Source: Capniomyces stellatus (lineage: Eukaryota; Kickxellomycota; Harpellomycetes; Harpellales; Legeriomycetaceae). From it: DNA of 64,000 bases. The notes beneath the pieces are model-generated. The model was not told the origin of the DNA, searched no databases, and was given only the letters and a program-made list of their open reading frames with translations. The stretch is from the NCBI GenBank assembly GCA_001661515.1, contig LUVW01000013.1:782649-846648 (forward strand). Direction: 5' to 3'. Below are positions 1 through 11,006 of this stretch, in pieces. A program made the translations under genes and the position numbers. Every line of letters begins with the position of its first letter. Position 1 is the stretch's first letter.

Positions 1-1
1 A

Positions 2-1648
2 TTCGGTGTATCGAGTCTGATATTCATTCTGGCTATAAGGTTTATAGCAGCAAGGTACCAAAAAAATTCCAAAGCGATCTTTTACCTGGGTGTGCTAAAA
101 AACACCTTGGTGATTATTATATTTACTTTGGCGTCTTTTCTAGTGGACAAATTCAGCACAGACAGCAAAATTAACATTGTGGGAAAAATAAGCCAAGGAT
201 TCTACAAACCCGCGATGCCCAACCTTTCTCTAAACCTACTTTCTACAATAAGCATCAACGTGCTGACAATGACTATGGTTGTAGTGTTGGAACATACAGC
301 AATCGCCAAAGCATTTGCAAGACTGGATCACTACGAAATAAACAACAACAACGAGTTAATCTCTCAAGGGATTGTAAATATAATCGGCCCATTCTTTGGT
401 TCGTTTGCAAGCACAGGAAGTTTTTCGAGGTCATCCGTAAATAGAAATTCTGGGTCACAAACACCTCTCAATGGAGTCTGGACAAGTCTTGTAGTAATCA
501 TGTCACTACTGTTTCTACCAGCAGTGTTCTTTTATATCCCAAAGCCGGTGATTGCCTCTATCATCATTGTTGGTGTTATGGAACTTATAAGCAAGCCAAG
601 CATGTTTATTAAGCTGTGGAAAATAGGCCCGCTCGATTTGATTTCGTCGTTGATCTCGCTGTTTGTAACTCTGTTTGTCAACGTTGAAATGGGAATATAC
701 AGCGCAGTAGGGTTTAGCGTAGTGTGCTTTTTGCTGAAGATATGCTTGGTAAATGTGCAGCTTCTGACGTTGAACGAGAATTCTAAAAAGTACTTTGACG
801 TTGGTGTATTCCCGTCGCCACTTCCAAGTAACGGAATAATAACTGTGAGGCCGGATCAGTCAATCGTTTACATGAACGCATCAAGAATCAAAAGCGACAT
901 TGTGAATCTGGCTCAAATTCTAACCTACTCAACCAAATCAGACCAAAGCAAGGAAATAGAAGAGGATTGGTCCAAGCTAACATACATTGATATTAAGGGC
1001 TCAAGGACTAGGTTCTTGGACTACATTTACTTGTCAAGAAAGCAGTACAACTTTTGCCAGAAGAACATAGATTACCAGAAGACAGTCATTCAGGAGGAAA
1101 AGGCCAAAAGCACAGAGTCGCTGCCGCTACTAAAAGCTGTTATTATCAATATGTCTGTTGTTTCCATTATAGACGCAACCGGTATTCAGATGCTTGTGGA
1201 TCTGAAAAACGAGCTAACCGAGTACTCGAAAAACCAAAGAAGGACTTACTACTCGAATAGAAAAGCTGAAGATAGTACAGCTAGTCCAAGCTCAAACCAA
1301 GTTAGCAGTCTCACAGGAGATTTTGAAGTACATTTTACAAACGTAAAGCCAAGCGTGTTAAGAGTTTTAGAACTATCAGGACTGTCAAAAACTATTCTGA
1401 GCTGTAGACAGGATAGAGGCTCGCAAAACAGTGGCACTCTCAGTCTATCCGATACAGTGCAAGATATTGCAGATAGAGGACGAAGGCCAGCCAACATAGA
1501 AACATCAAATCTGGTCGACTCAATGTTGCTTAACTACCCTGTAGGTGCAAACTGTAATGAGCTACAGTACCAAATGGAACTCACAACAGACAACGTACAT
1601 AGCTCAATGGAGGATGCTATCAACTACATAGTCATGAACAAAGTATAG
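2..1648 (+). CDS. SulP-family sulfate permease with STAS domain (5' end outside window)
   Basis: The frame is open from base 2, so the N-terminal part of the transporter lies upstream of the window and no start codon is claimed. The visible part has hydrophobic membrane segments of the SulP/SLC26 core, including the stretch around FFGSFASTGSFSRSSVN, which resembles the conserved anion-transport region, and a following LPAVFFYIPKPVIASIII helix pair. After a hydrophilic linker comes a cytoplasmic STAS domain with the typical core SVVSIIDATGIQMLVDL. The last ~90 residues are polar and probably disordered. The family takes up sulfate or other anions at the plasma membrane in exchange for or together with ions. 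Family assignment is firm; substrate is inferred. No intron is seen in this part. The TAG stop is followed by an AT-rich 3' region. Confidence 0.9.
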   Translation, partial: FGVSSLIFILAIRFIAARYQKNSKAIFYLGVLKNTLVIIIFTLASFLVDKFSTDSKINIVGKISQGFYKPAMPNLSLNLLSTISINVLTMTMVVVLEHTAIAKAFARLDHYEINNNNELISQGIVNIIGPFFGSFASTGSFSRSSVNRNSGSQTPLNGVWTSLVVIMSLLFLPAVFFYIPKPVIASIIIVGVMELISKPSMFIKLWKIGPLDLISSLISLFVTLFVNVEMGIYSAVGFSVVCFLLKICLVNVQLLTLNENSKKYFDVGVFPSPLPSNGIITVRPDQSIVYMNASRIKSDIVNLAQILTYSTKSDQSKEIEEDWSKLTYIDIKGSRTRFLDYIYLSRKQYNFCQKNIDYQKTVIQEEKAKSTESLPLLKAVIINMSVVSIIDATGIQMLVDLKNELTEYSKNQRRTYYSNRKAEDSTASPSSNQVSSLTGDFEVHFTNVKPSVLRVLELSGLSKTILSCRQDRGSQNSGTLSLSDTVQDIADRGRRPANIETSNLVDSMLLNYPVGANCNELQYQMELTTDNVHSSMEDAINYIVMNKV

Positions 1649-1980
1649 TTGTGTGCGTCTTAAGCATGCGTCGAACAGCCTAACTAAATCGACACTCCGA
1701 ATTTATTTTTAAATTGTAACTTTTATAAAGATTTGTAAAAATCCAGCTCAATTTTATTATCTAGATTTAACTTTAATTTAATAAAGCTAACAAACTGAGT
1801 CAAAGCTTCAATAAACTATCAAAATTAAAGTCAAGCTTATGGAGAAACAGTTGGTTGGTAGAGCTGGTTAGTTTTAAAATATTTTTCTGTACGCCAGAAA
1901 TAAGATAGATACTCGCCTCACCAAAAGACTCTACAGAGGAGCTTTTTATCCTAACATCAGACATACCAGCCCGAAGGACG
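1649..1980. other. AT-rich intergenic stretch
   Basis: This 332-base stretch lies between the permease stop and the 13-bp repeat. It holds the presumed 3' untranslated region (AATAAA-like words near 1780-1815). I see no gene or RNA in it. Confidence 0.6.
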
Positions 1981-2214
1981 ATTAAACTAAACGATTGAGC
2001 TAAATAATTAAGTTAAGTGATTAAACTAAACGATTAAGCTAAACAATTGAGCTAAACGATTGAGCTGAACGATTGAGCTAAACGATTGAGCTGAACGATT
2101 GAGCTGAACGATTGAGCTAAACGATTGAGCTGAACGATTGAGCTGAACGATTGAGCTAAACGATTGAGCTGAACGATTGAGCTAAACGATTGAGCTAAAC
2201 GATTGAGTTAAACT
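1981..2214. repeat. 13-bp tandem repeat (minisatellite), about 18 units
   Basis: The unit is GATTGAGCTAAAC, alternating with the variant GATTGAGCTGAAC (A or G at one position). It runs about 234 bases, 18 times 13. Units at the 5' edge are more diverged, while the central ones differ almost only at the A/G position, so the array probably grew by local duplication. It ends 45 bases before tRNA-Pro. There are no unique spacers between units, so this is not a CRISPR array. Confidence 0.95.
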
Positions 2215-2259
2215 ATGTAAAGTGACGAAGAAAAACAAGACAAAAGCGAGGCTTTTATC

Positions 2260-2331
2260 GGCTTGATGGTCTAGTGGTATGATTCTCGCTTTGGGTGCGA
2301 GAGGCCCCGGGTTCAATCCCCGGTCAAGCCC
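2260..2331 (+). tRNA. tRNA-Pro (anticodon TGG)
   Basis: The acceptor stem GGCTTGA pairs with TCAAGCC. The anticodon arm is CTCGC, loop TTTGGGT, GCGAG, with anticodon TGG at 2292-2294, reading CCA proline codons. The B box GGTTCAATCCC is present in the T arm and there is no intron. No T-run follows before the next tRNA, so it is probably transcribed together with tRNA-Cys, which starts only 7 bases later. Confidence 0.95.
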
Positions 2332-2338
2332 ATGTGTT

Positions 2339-2410
2339 GGAGTGATAGCTCAGTGGTAGAGCTTCCGATTGCAAATCGGGCGGTCCCGAGTTCGAACCTC
2401 GGTCGCTCCT
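2339..2410 (+). tRNA. tRNA-Cys (anticodon GCA)
   Basis: The acceptor stem GGAGTGA pairs with TCGCTCC (one G-T pair). The anticodon stem is TCCGA/TCGGG around loop TTGCAAA, with anticodon GCA at 2371-2373. The B box AGTTCGAACCTC is intact. The discriminator base is T, as is usual for tRNA-Cys. A Pol III T-run follows three bases later. Confidence 0.95.
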
Positions 2411-2413
2411 CAC

Positions 2414-2421
2414 TTTTTTTT
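2414..2421 (+). terminator. Pol III T-run terminator after the tRNA-Pro/tRNA-Cys pair
   Basis: Eight consecutive T residues start three bases after tRNA-Cys. This is the first run of four or more T downstream of tRNA-Pro, so it probably ends a transcript carrying both tRNAs. Confidence 0.75.
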
Positions 2422-2655
2422 ATTTGCTCTGCTTTTATCATCTTTTTACTCTGCTCTATTAACCTTTTTTTTCTTCTACTCTTTTAACTTTCTATTCTGC
2501 TTTTTTATCTTTTTACTCTATTGCTTTTATTTAGCACTAGCTAGCCAGACCTTTCTTGTCTACTCTCTGGCTCGTTTGTTGTGATATATCCGACTGCAGA
2601 ACACTCTTTGTACGACATGGCTAGCGCAGTCTTTTCCCTAAAGCGAACTAGATAC

Positions 2656-2751
2656 ATGTTTGCTCATACCCATAGTTTATGTTTGCTCGTATCTTCTCAG
2701 TTTATGTTTGCTCATACCCACATTTCATATTTGCTCGTATCCTCACTTTAC
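2656..2751. repeat. 48-bp tandem duplication built of ~24-bp half-units
   Basis: Four diverged copies of a unit beginning ATGTTTGCTCATACCCA or ATGTTTGCTCGTATC alternate as A-B-A-B. The two larger units are 2656-2703 and 2704-2751, each 48 bases. It lies between the tRNA pair and tRNA-Ile and overlaps no gene. Confidence 0.8.
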
Positions 2752-3120
2752 ACCTATGTTGTGTTTGTTGTGGGAATTAAGCGGGGAAGACTATTTCTGC
2801 GACTTTGTTGGATTTAAGGGTTTGTTGCGGCAGCCAATCGCGTCCCGTATATCCCATGTCTTGGATTCAAAGCCAAAACCAAGCCAAATGAGAAAAAAAT
2901 TGGTATATCCAGTTTATAGCCTGAAAAGGTTTAGGATAGTGTTATAGTTAAACTTCAACGACAGTGTAAAGTCAATAATATTTCTTTAGCTATTTTTGAA
3001 AAAAAATTAGTGTAGTTCAGTGACTTTAAAGATTATTTGGGCAAAATTAAAATCAGGAGTTTTGTACTTTAAAATATCTAGTTGTATATCTAGTATTTCT
3101 AACCTAATTTTTTCTAACCG

Positions 3121-3194
3121 GCTCTGTTAGCTCAGTTGGTTAGAGCGTGGTGCTAATAACGCCAAGGTCACAGGTTCGACCCCTGTACAGAGCA
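3121..3194 (+). tRNA. tRNA-Ile (anticodon AAT)
   Basis: The acceptor stem GCTCTGT pairs with ACAGAGC, discriminator A. The anticodon stem TGGTG/CGCCA encloses loop CTAATAA with anticodon AAT at 3155-3157. The B box GGTTCGACCCC is present and there is no intron. T-runs follow from 3197. Confidence 0.95.
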
Positions 3195-3456
3195 TTTTAT
3201 TATTTTTTTTGCGTTTTATCGAATATTTATTTTGAGGTTTACATCACTTTTTAAAGTAACAAAAGTGAGTTAAAAGTGTTATGGTGAACGACGTATGCTT
3301 ATTAGATTGATTTTTTTTTAGTATTTGCGAATGTGTATATATTTTAAAAAAAGAAATTGTAGTGGTTTCAGATTTAGTGTAGAGCAAGTAGATAAACAAA
3401 AATAAGTTTGATAAGGATAAAGAACATAGTGTCAAAGTTGGGGCAGATGTTATGAA

Positions 3457-3764
3457 TTAGTAAAGATCCAGTAGTTTCAAAGCAAGCTGTTCTTGGTCCT
3501 CGAGGTTGGCGTTGGAGTTATCAAACTCGATGAGTTTAGATTTCTTTTTAATGAATCTGTTATCATCGATGGATTTAGACTTGCTCTTGGACTTGCGGCC
3601 AGACTTTTCAAAGACAGAGTAGTCGACACTGGAGCCAGAGTCACTTTGGTCACTGTCAGATTCGTTTGGTCTTTTGTTGGAGTTGGCTTTAGTGCTAGCT
3701 TTGGAAATACGTTTTTGGGGCATGGATTCGGAATCAGACCCGGAACCAGAGTTTGAGTAGTTTT

Positions 3765-3796
<32 letters not shown>

Positions 3797-6700
3797 GAGT
3801 CAGAACCAGAACCAGAGTCAAAGTCTGCATGTTCGTTATTTCCAGAAAGGGTGGCTTGGGCAGAGAAGGAAGAGTTGGAGTTGGAGTTGGATAGCTCATT
3901 TTTAGCTTTTTGCTTTTGTTCAGCACGTTTCTGTCTGCGCTTTTCATAGGCAGCAAGCTTGTCCTGTTGGTCAATGAGATGCATTTTATCAACGTTTTCG
4001 TTGGTGAAATTCTCAACAAGAGAGTTGACAGAGCCCTCTTGGTAAAAACTGTTTTCAGTAGCCATTTCGTAAACGGGTTTTGGATTGCCCATTTCATCAA
4101 ACAGCATTCTTGTGTTTGAGGAGTTTTTGATGATCTTCTCCTTGGCTTTGCGCATCTGTCGCTTAGTCATTTCGTGTGCTGGAATGTTTGGAACTACTAC
4201 TGGCATGTTGGTTTTGGGGTTTATTGCTAGAACTTTTAGCAATGGTGCTGGTTCATCGTCACCACCATTTTCATTTTCTTGTGCACTTTCATTCACAGTT
4301 TCAGCATCGGAGCCGGACTCAGAGTCAGAGTCAGAGCCAGAGCCAGAGCCAGAGTCGGAACCATCTGACTTTTCAGACGTGCTATCTGTCGCATTGGCGT
4401 TTCCAGCCTGTTTAGCTGCTGCCTTTGGTTTTGGAACCAAGAAATCCTCATCACCACTTGCGTTATTGTCACTGTTGAACCCATCGTTGGTTCGATCAAT
4501 AATCTTTTGGTAATGATCAGCCAAAACACCAACATTCTTTCTGTTAACCATCTTGCTGACTTTGGTGACCACTCCTCCGTCCTTCTCTTCATCGCTGCTA
4601 TCTTCGCTGTCGTCGTTGAGTTTAATGTTGCTCTTTTTGCTCCTTTCCTTTAGAGCTCTTTCATTCTTGGTTTCCTTCTCTCTCTCCTTATCCTGCACAG
4701 TTTTCTTGACAAACTTGATCTTTGGCGCACCAGGAAGTCCAATCGACTCTGCGTACTCATTTAGCGGAAGCTTTTGCACGTCAAACACCTTTTTGTTCTT
4801 CTGCAAGTAAACTGATCTGACATAGGAGATAAATGACTAGATGAATTTCACCAAATTTAAACACAAAATTTAACAATGTTAGTCCTTTAATGTTCACATC
4901 AAACTCAAGCAACATAATATGCGTTTTCAAGTTTTTCAAGTCTTCTTGGTGATAATAAATGCAATCAGTAACAATAACAATTTACCTTTTGTCCAAGATA
5001 CTTGATTTCTGGGTCCTGGAAACAAAAGTGTTGCATTTGGCTTGAAATAGAAACCATCTTGTTTTGTTTAGGATTGATTCTGGTAATTGGCACTTTGCGA
5101 TCCTTTAACATCTCAACCATAGGCTCTTCGCTAGGTAGCAAAAACAGCAACGAGCTTCCCACCGAGTCGTATCTAGCAGCTCTGCCCACACGATGAATGT
5201 ACGTATCAATGTCTTCAGGCGCATCTAGCTGCAACACCCAATCCACTGCTGGGAAATCCAACCCTCTTGCCGCAACATCAGTGCAGAACATGCAGCCGTA
5301 TGGCATCTTCATAAATCTGTCAAATACCTGAACTCTCGCCATCTGTTTCTGCTTCCCATACAGATGAACCAGTGGGATTCCTGGCTGAAGTTTACAGAAT
5401 GTCTCATACACAAACCTTACTTGCTTGTTGCTGGACATAAACACCAGGATCCGTGTCTTCAAATGTGTTTTGATAAACGAGTACAGCATATCCAGCTTCT
5501 GTGGCAGCTCTGTGTTCATATAGTACTGGCTTAGCTTCTGTGGCGTCGACTGCTCTGCCGACTCGTGCACAGACACATACTCTGGGTCCTAATCAGCAAT
5601 TCCATACATAGTCATTAGCGCCATCCCAAACTCTGAATCTCATTCAAACCACAATATCTACATATCTAACCACAATACCTTTAAACTGAGCCTTGCCAAG
5701 TCTCTGACGGATTTGGTCTGTGTAGCAGAAAACAATAGTGTCTGGCGCTTCTTTGGAATGTTCTCTATAATCGCATTAACTGTCTTTTGGAATCCCATGT
5801 CCAATATCCGGTCTGCTTCGTCCAACACTACAAGTAACAATTTCAAGCACACCCCTTTAATTTATAAATCTCCCTGTCAAAATTATCTCCATATGCACAC
5901 ATCTAAAATCACTTTTACATTTGCTGCTTTATATTACCTAGAAATTGCAGATTTGAGCAGTCAAAGTCCGGTGCCTCATCCATATGCTGTAAAAGCCGCC
6001 CTGGCGTACAAACCAGTATATTCATCTTCGATATTCTCTCTCTCTCTTCTGCTACATTCTTGCCTCCAATCACTAACCCTGCCGAAAACGAATGCTTCTT
6101 TCCAATCTTGCATAGCACATTGAATATTTGCACCGCCTATTTCCAAAATTGTTTATTCAATCATTTGTATTATTATTATTTTTTTAGTTTCTTTTCACTT
6201 ACCCATTTTATTTACACCGCGCATTTTTCTGGGTTGGCCGACACTATTATTCGCATTTCTGTCCTCACCAAAAACTATGTATATTTAACCATATCAATAT
6301 CATATTTTTCTTACCAGCTCTCGAGTTGGTGATATAATCAGTCCACCCAATCCATCAAGTCTAGACCATTTTTCACGATATAGTATCTCTAGCATCTACT
6401 CAAAGTCATAAAATTCTAGTTCATTAGCTTGTTTATCTCACCCCTATCCCACCTAGGCTACTTCTTTTTTTTTTTTCAGCTGCCAAATGAATCCTACAAT
6501 AATCTCCCCCGCCCCTTCCTCCTCCCCTTGTTATCCTTACCGGAACTAGAAAAGCAAGTGTCTTTCCGGAACCCGTCTTTGCAGCTCCTAGAACGTCCTT
6601 CTTTGCCAGTGCCAAGGGAATTGCCTTGCGTTGAATATCCGTCATTTCAACATATTTTGCTGAAGTCAAACCTTCAATGGTTTTTTTAGAAATAGGCAAC

Positions 6701-7074
6701 TCTGAAAACAAGCCTTCAGTTATCTCAACCTAAACCCAAATTATCCCCCACCAAACCATCACATATTACCAGATTAGAAAAGTAAAGTAAAAGTCCCAAG
6801 TGTTTTACATTCAATACTCGATTCTGTAGACAAATTAAATTCATTAATCAAACTGAAAAAGACATGGATATATGCTTATTAATCCGACACTCAAGGCACA
6901 GTTATAATTTTATAATGCCCACAATACAGCTAACCATATTAAAGCGCTTAAAGTATCCATAAACTGACTTACATTTTTATTAGCAAGCTCGCCCAACTCA
7001 TCAATGTACTTTAATTCCAAATCCCGCAACTCCTTCTTTTTGGTTCTCGTGATTTTCTTGCTTTTGTAGCTCAT
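3457..7074 (-). CDS. DBP4: DEAD-box ATP-dependent RNA helicase Dbp4/DDX10
   Basis: Seven exons, read from the high coordinate: 7074-6973, 6729-6541, 6395-6315, 6136-5938, 5827-5679, 5588-4986, 4836-3457. All joins are in phase and give about 900 residues, close to human DDX10. The start is the ATG at 7074, opening a short basic leader ([15 protein letters not shown]). Helicase motifs in order: the Q-motif glutamine near residue 67, Walker [10 protein letters not shown] ending near 91, PTREL, the DEAD box (LDEADRILD), SAT in LLFSATQT, and HRVGRAAR in the second RecA lobe. The ending [15 protein letters not shown] is the Dbp4/DDX10 family signature after the helicase core. The long last exon adds an acidic Ser/Gly/Asp-rich tail with GSGSDS-type repeats. 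The family acts in the nucleolus in U14 snoRNA release and early 18S rRNA processing. Only the 5' two thirds of the gene is interrupted by introns. Confidence 0.95.
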
Positions 7075-8564
7075 TTTTGTATATTATTCTATAAATCTAG
7101 TTCTCGCTCCAATTTGTTTATCCTGTTTACTTTTTAAACGAAATGTTCGCACAGCCAATGATCAATACTGCTGATATTACTCTACGCGCTTAATCTTAAT
7201 TAGTCGTGTCTTTTTTTTCTTATTCTTTTTGCCTGAAGGTTCTTGCTGATCTACTTTTTCTATTTTGCCTAAAATCAACAAGCCGGAGATACTTTAATGC
7301 TTTTTTTCAATAGTAAAATAAGAATGCCTCGAAATGAGAAAACTAGAGCCAATATTTGATTTATTCCACGATTTCATTTATACTTCTTAACTTTTGATTT
7401 GAAAAAAAAAAAAAAACGTTGAAAAAAAAACCAAGTTTTTTTTCTTTAAAGAAAAATTTTAATTCATTACTTTCTAGAGTAAATCGATTCGCTTATTTTT
7501 CGATTAAAAATATCTTTTTTTTTATATACTTGATGAAATGGACATTCAATTTTCCGTTGCTGAATTAATCATTTAGTTAATCATTTAATCACATTCAAAG
7601 GGCAGACGTTAGGATTTATCATGATTACAACACCAGCTAATTATCTGGTGAACATAAAGGCTTACGTTAAATAATCAAATAGCACAGTTTATGGGTTACC
7701 CACAATATGGGACCCAGTTCTCGGTTCTCGGCTCTCAGCTCCCAGTTCCCAATTTGCCTTAAAATACCAATGTCATCAATAACTACATGGATACGTAATC
7801 TGTTGGCAATGTATCTTTTCTGCATCTCTAAAGGACTCTGCCGTATTATGCCAAACCTCTGAATAATAATAATAATAATAATAATAAAACGTGTCAGTTA
7901 CAAGAGGCATATACTAGCTTGAATGTGGGTGCTACCTTACTCGTAACCTCTTAGATCACAAGCTCTCGGTGTGTATAGTTGATGGTTAACATACGATTAC
8001 AAGATGCGTTACTGCTGATTTAACTAGTCACTCAGGGCTTATGTGAATAAGCAGTGTGATAATATAAAATGTGATACTTCTATTTTGATGCCGGGTGTTT
8101 ACTCGGGGATATAGATACTGTGAAATTGGATCATACAAAAAACATTATTTTCTACAAACCATCACTGGCCAAGATGAAGGAAATCATACGCAGGCCTCTA
8201 TACACACACACATGGTCATTTACTTGCTCTTAAAATTATTTCCAAACACTTTATAAAAATGTTACCAACTACATTACAATGATAGACACGTATTAGAGTA
8301 CATAGAGCACACTGATGCCCAAAGGCGGTACACTTGCTAAACTTTGTTTGCTTCTCTTTGCATCTATAAAAAGTATAAATAGCATACAAAACGACGTATA
8401 ATATATTTTTTTTAAAAAACCCCCCCCCACAACAAGTTCGATCGCAAAAAATATCATTAAAGAAATAGTGCTAAAACCAAACAGATCAAGCGCAAATCAA
8501 ACTTTATTCAAATAAAAACCAAAACACCTAATTTGGCCAAAAAAAGAAAAAAATACAAACCAAC
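7075..8564. other. Intergenic, 1.5 kb; no gene recognised
   Basis: This is the region between the divergent DBP4 and chitinase genes and should hold both promoters. It contains a poly-A/poly-T stretch near 7400-7450, a short AAT microsatellite and a C9 run near 8421-8430. I see no RNA gene and no exon chain. Confidence 0.5.
7862..7887. repeat. AAT trinucleotide microsatellite
   Basis: About 8.5 perfect copies of AAT in intergenic DNA. Confidence 0.9.
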
Positions 8565-9266
8565 ATGTACTTTCTATCCATTTATTTTATATACACGCGA
8601 TTTTTTGCATACAAGTCGTTCTCTGCTAGTCTTGGATACCGAGCACCAACAAACGTATCCACAAGCAAACCAGTAAATATAAACTGCGAATTGATAACAA
8701 AAGCGCTGGAATTAAATGGATACCCCTCACCGTCAAGCACACAGTGCAACGAGCTTCTCAGTGGGTTTAGCTCGGATGCTATTAGCGGAAATGTCGAGGC
8801 TGCAATGTTTCTTTCACAAATTTTATGGGAATCGGCTGGCCTACAGAAAAAGAGGGAAGAGTACTGTCTTTCCAACGACTGCTCAAAAGCATACCCCTCG
8901 CCACTTGGTACTCAGGGCAAGGATTATGGTGGTAGGGGGTATATACAGCTTACGTGGGCCGAAAACTACTCTAAAGCGTCAACTGCTATTTTTGGCGATG
9001 ATAGGCTGTTTATAAATCCAGATATTGTTTCAAGCGACGAAAGTGTCAGTTGGAAGGTTTCGTTTTGGTACTGGGAATCTATGGTCCATACCAACCCAAA
9101 GGTATTGGCTGGTCATTTTGGCGCATCAACAGACATGATCAACGGTGCTCTTGAATGCCGCGGAGCTTATTCAGACAAGGCAAAGATGAGATTCAAGATC
9201 TACAAAATTGTGTTGATGCTGTTCGCACCAAATTTGCAGCCAGTCGAGCGTGGCTGCTACAACTGA
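8565..9266 (+). CDS. Family GH19 (class I-type) chitinase, probably secreted
   Basis: One uninterrupted frame of 233 residues starting at the ATG at 8565. The first ~22 residues are hydrophobic with one arginine and could be a signal peptide or signal anchor. The GH19 fold is shown by FLSQILWESAGL around residues 82-93, with Glu89 in the place of the catalytic acid of the usual HET motif, by a second conserved Glu in KKREEYC (Glu98/99), and by YGGRGYIQLTW at 121-131, the substrate-cleft hallmark of the family. INPDIVSSDESVSWKVSFWYW also fits. It should cleave beta-1,4-linked GlcNAc polymers outside the cell. GH19 is common in plants and bacteria, while most fungal chitinases are GH18, so this gene is unusual for a fungus. 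It could act on the fungus's own wall or on host chitin; the sequence does not decide. Confidence 0.88.
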   Translation: MYFLSIYFIYTRFFAYKSFSASLGYRAPTNVSTSKPVNINCELITKALELNGYPSPSSTQCNELLSGFSSDAISGNVEAAMFLSQILWESAGLQKKREEYCLSNDCSKAYPSPLGTQGKDYGGRGYIQLTWAENYSKASTAIFGDDRLFINPDIVSSDESVSWKVSFWYWESMVHTNPKVLAGHFGASTDMINGALECRGAYSDKAKMRFKIYKIVLMLFAPNLQPVERGCYN

Positions 9267-9937
9267 TGCTTTTTAATAATAGCCTCTAGACATCAATAAA
9301 ATATTGAATCAGTTTGCAATAAAAAATATATATCAACTCAAACTTACTCGGAGCAGCATCACGTTGCAAGTGTATATCTGACTCTCTTTTAATTGAATTC
9401 GGAGCAATCATCACACTTTAAAATATACTCGAAATCTGTTTTGAAATCTAGACTGCTTACTGTTTACAGATTGGCATTGATGTTGGTTTTGACAATAAGT
9501 ACCTTATAATATATAATGTATTGCTTCAATAAACCAAAAAGTGGACAAGACGTTATTGGCCCTACTTTGCCTTGGCAAATATATTGATTGGTGAAACAGC
9601 GTATATTCAACATTTTAGTATTATGGCGCTTTTATTGATCACTTTTACCGAAAAAACTGTCAAACGTTATGAAAAGGTAGCAGCTAGTCAGCTTGGTAAA
9701 ATCCTGTTATATTGAATAACACAAACCCCTTGATTATTGCACTCAGGCACCACCAAACCTAAATTGGCATTTATAATTCAGCTTAATAAAAAAGATAGCA
9801 AAAAATACAATGTTAAATAAAAAGAAAATAAAAAGCGGCAAAAAAATAAAGCTTAGGTCGTTATCCTCTTACTAAATTAGCAGCTTTTAACTGAGAATTA
9901 AATATAAATGCCGCCAATTCAAGCTAACAATAATTCT

Positions 9938-9967
9938 CAAGCCCAAGCCCAAGCCCAAGCCCAAGCT
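9938..9967. repeat. CAAGCC hexanucleotide repeat, about 5 units
   Basis: Consecutive CAAGCC units, the last one ending in T instead of C. It is intergenic. Confidence 0.85.
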
Positions 9968-11006
9968 CAAATCTAATTTTTTGGAAAATCAAAAAGAAAA
10001 ACACATGTTGGTGCAAGATATCTATGAAGCATTTGGTCATCTGTTAGCCATTATCATATCAAATTCAGTGTTGTCAGGTATTATTTGTATCATCCACGCG
10101 GAGTGATAATGTTTATCGACTCAGTAAAATAGGAGAAAACACTATATGAGTTTGGATAAAATGAGGGAATCGGCTCCAAACAAATGCTAAACCCCCAAAT
10201 TGAAGGCTAAAGGATAGTCACAGATGACGTGTTCTTTTGCTTTGATGGAATAAACAAAAAAGTTACAAACTGCATCCTTCTTAAAATCAATAATAACAAA
10301 AAAAAGATACGAACTGTAAGCCAGCCCATCAAACCATGTTTGATTAATAATACAGTCAAATGAATAGCTGGGCGAGTGTATGCCACCAATCACGGTGGGG
10401 TTTTAATGAATTGTTTTATAACAAATTATATAAGGACCAAAATTCTTAGAAAAAGCACAAAGAGAGTGGCCCAATTAAAACATTGTATACTTTGGACATC
10501 TCTAAACATTATGAGCAAGGACAAAATTGGGAAAACCAATTTAGACAATGAAGCAAATACAGATTAGATGGAAAAGCACACACCTGGAAATGGCACTAGT
10601 ATCACTCACAGCTTTAAAACAATTAGCTAGTGGACAAGAGTGTGATTCTTTTTTTTTGTCTTCGGAACTTATTGCTGAAATGATTAAATTGTTGGAGTTT
10701 TATGTGACACGAGAACAGACAATTACTAAAATTGAAATAAGCAATTAAATAGATTCCAATATATTACACAGAAGCACCAATGCTTATATATGTGCTGGTA
10801 TTTATTCGAGTTTTAATTTCAAAAGGAAAATAAAGTTTAAATATAGATAAAAAGCTCACGAGTCAAGAAACATCAAGTCTTTATCACAGTTCATTTTTTT
10901 TTAAAACTACTTTTGCAACAACCTGAATAGAATATACATTTTAGTTATTCAGTATATGTTTAAACTAAAGTCACAAGAAAGACCAATACCATAAATAAAA
11001 GTAAAA

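Larger units (their letters stand above)
2411..3120 (+). other. Intergenic, pyrimidine-rich; no gene recognised
   Basis: The first ~170 bases are T/C-rich and give only low-complexity Phe/Leu/Ser open frames. The middle holds a 48-bp tandem duplication (annotated separately). I see no protein-like exon in the remainder, which is the presumed upstream region of tRNA-Ile. Confidence 0.5.

Noticed and set aside
1981..2214. CRISPR-like array of regular repeats
   Set aside because: The units are contiguous without unique spacers, and the genome is eukaryotic.
2369..2947. Open frames after tRNA-Cys
   Set aside because: They are low-complexity translations of a pyrimidine-rich strip and of the 48-bp duplication.
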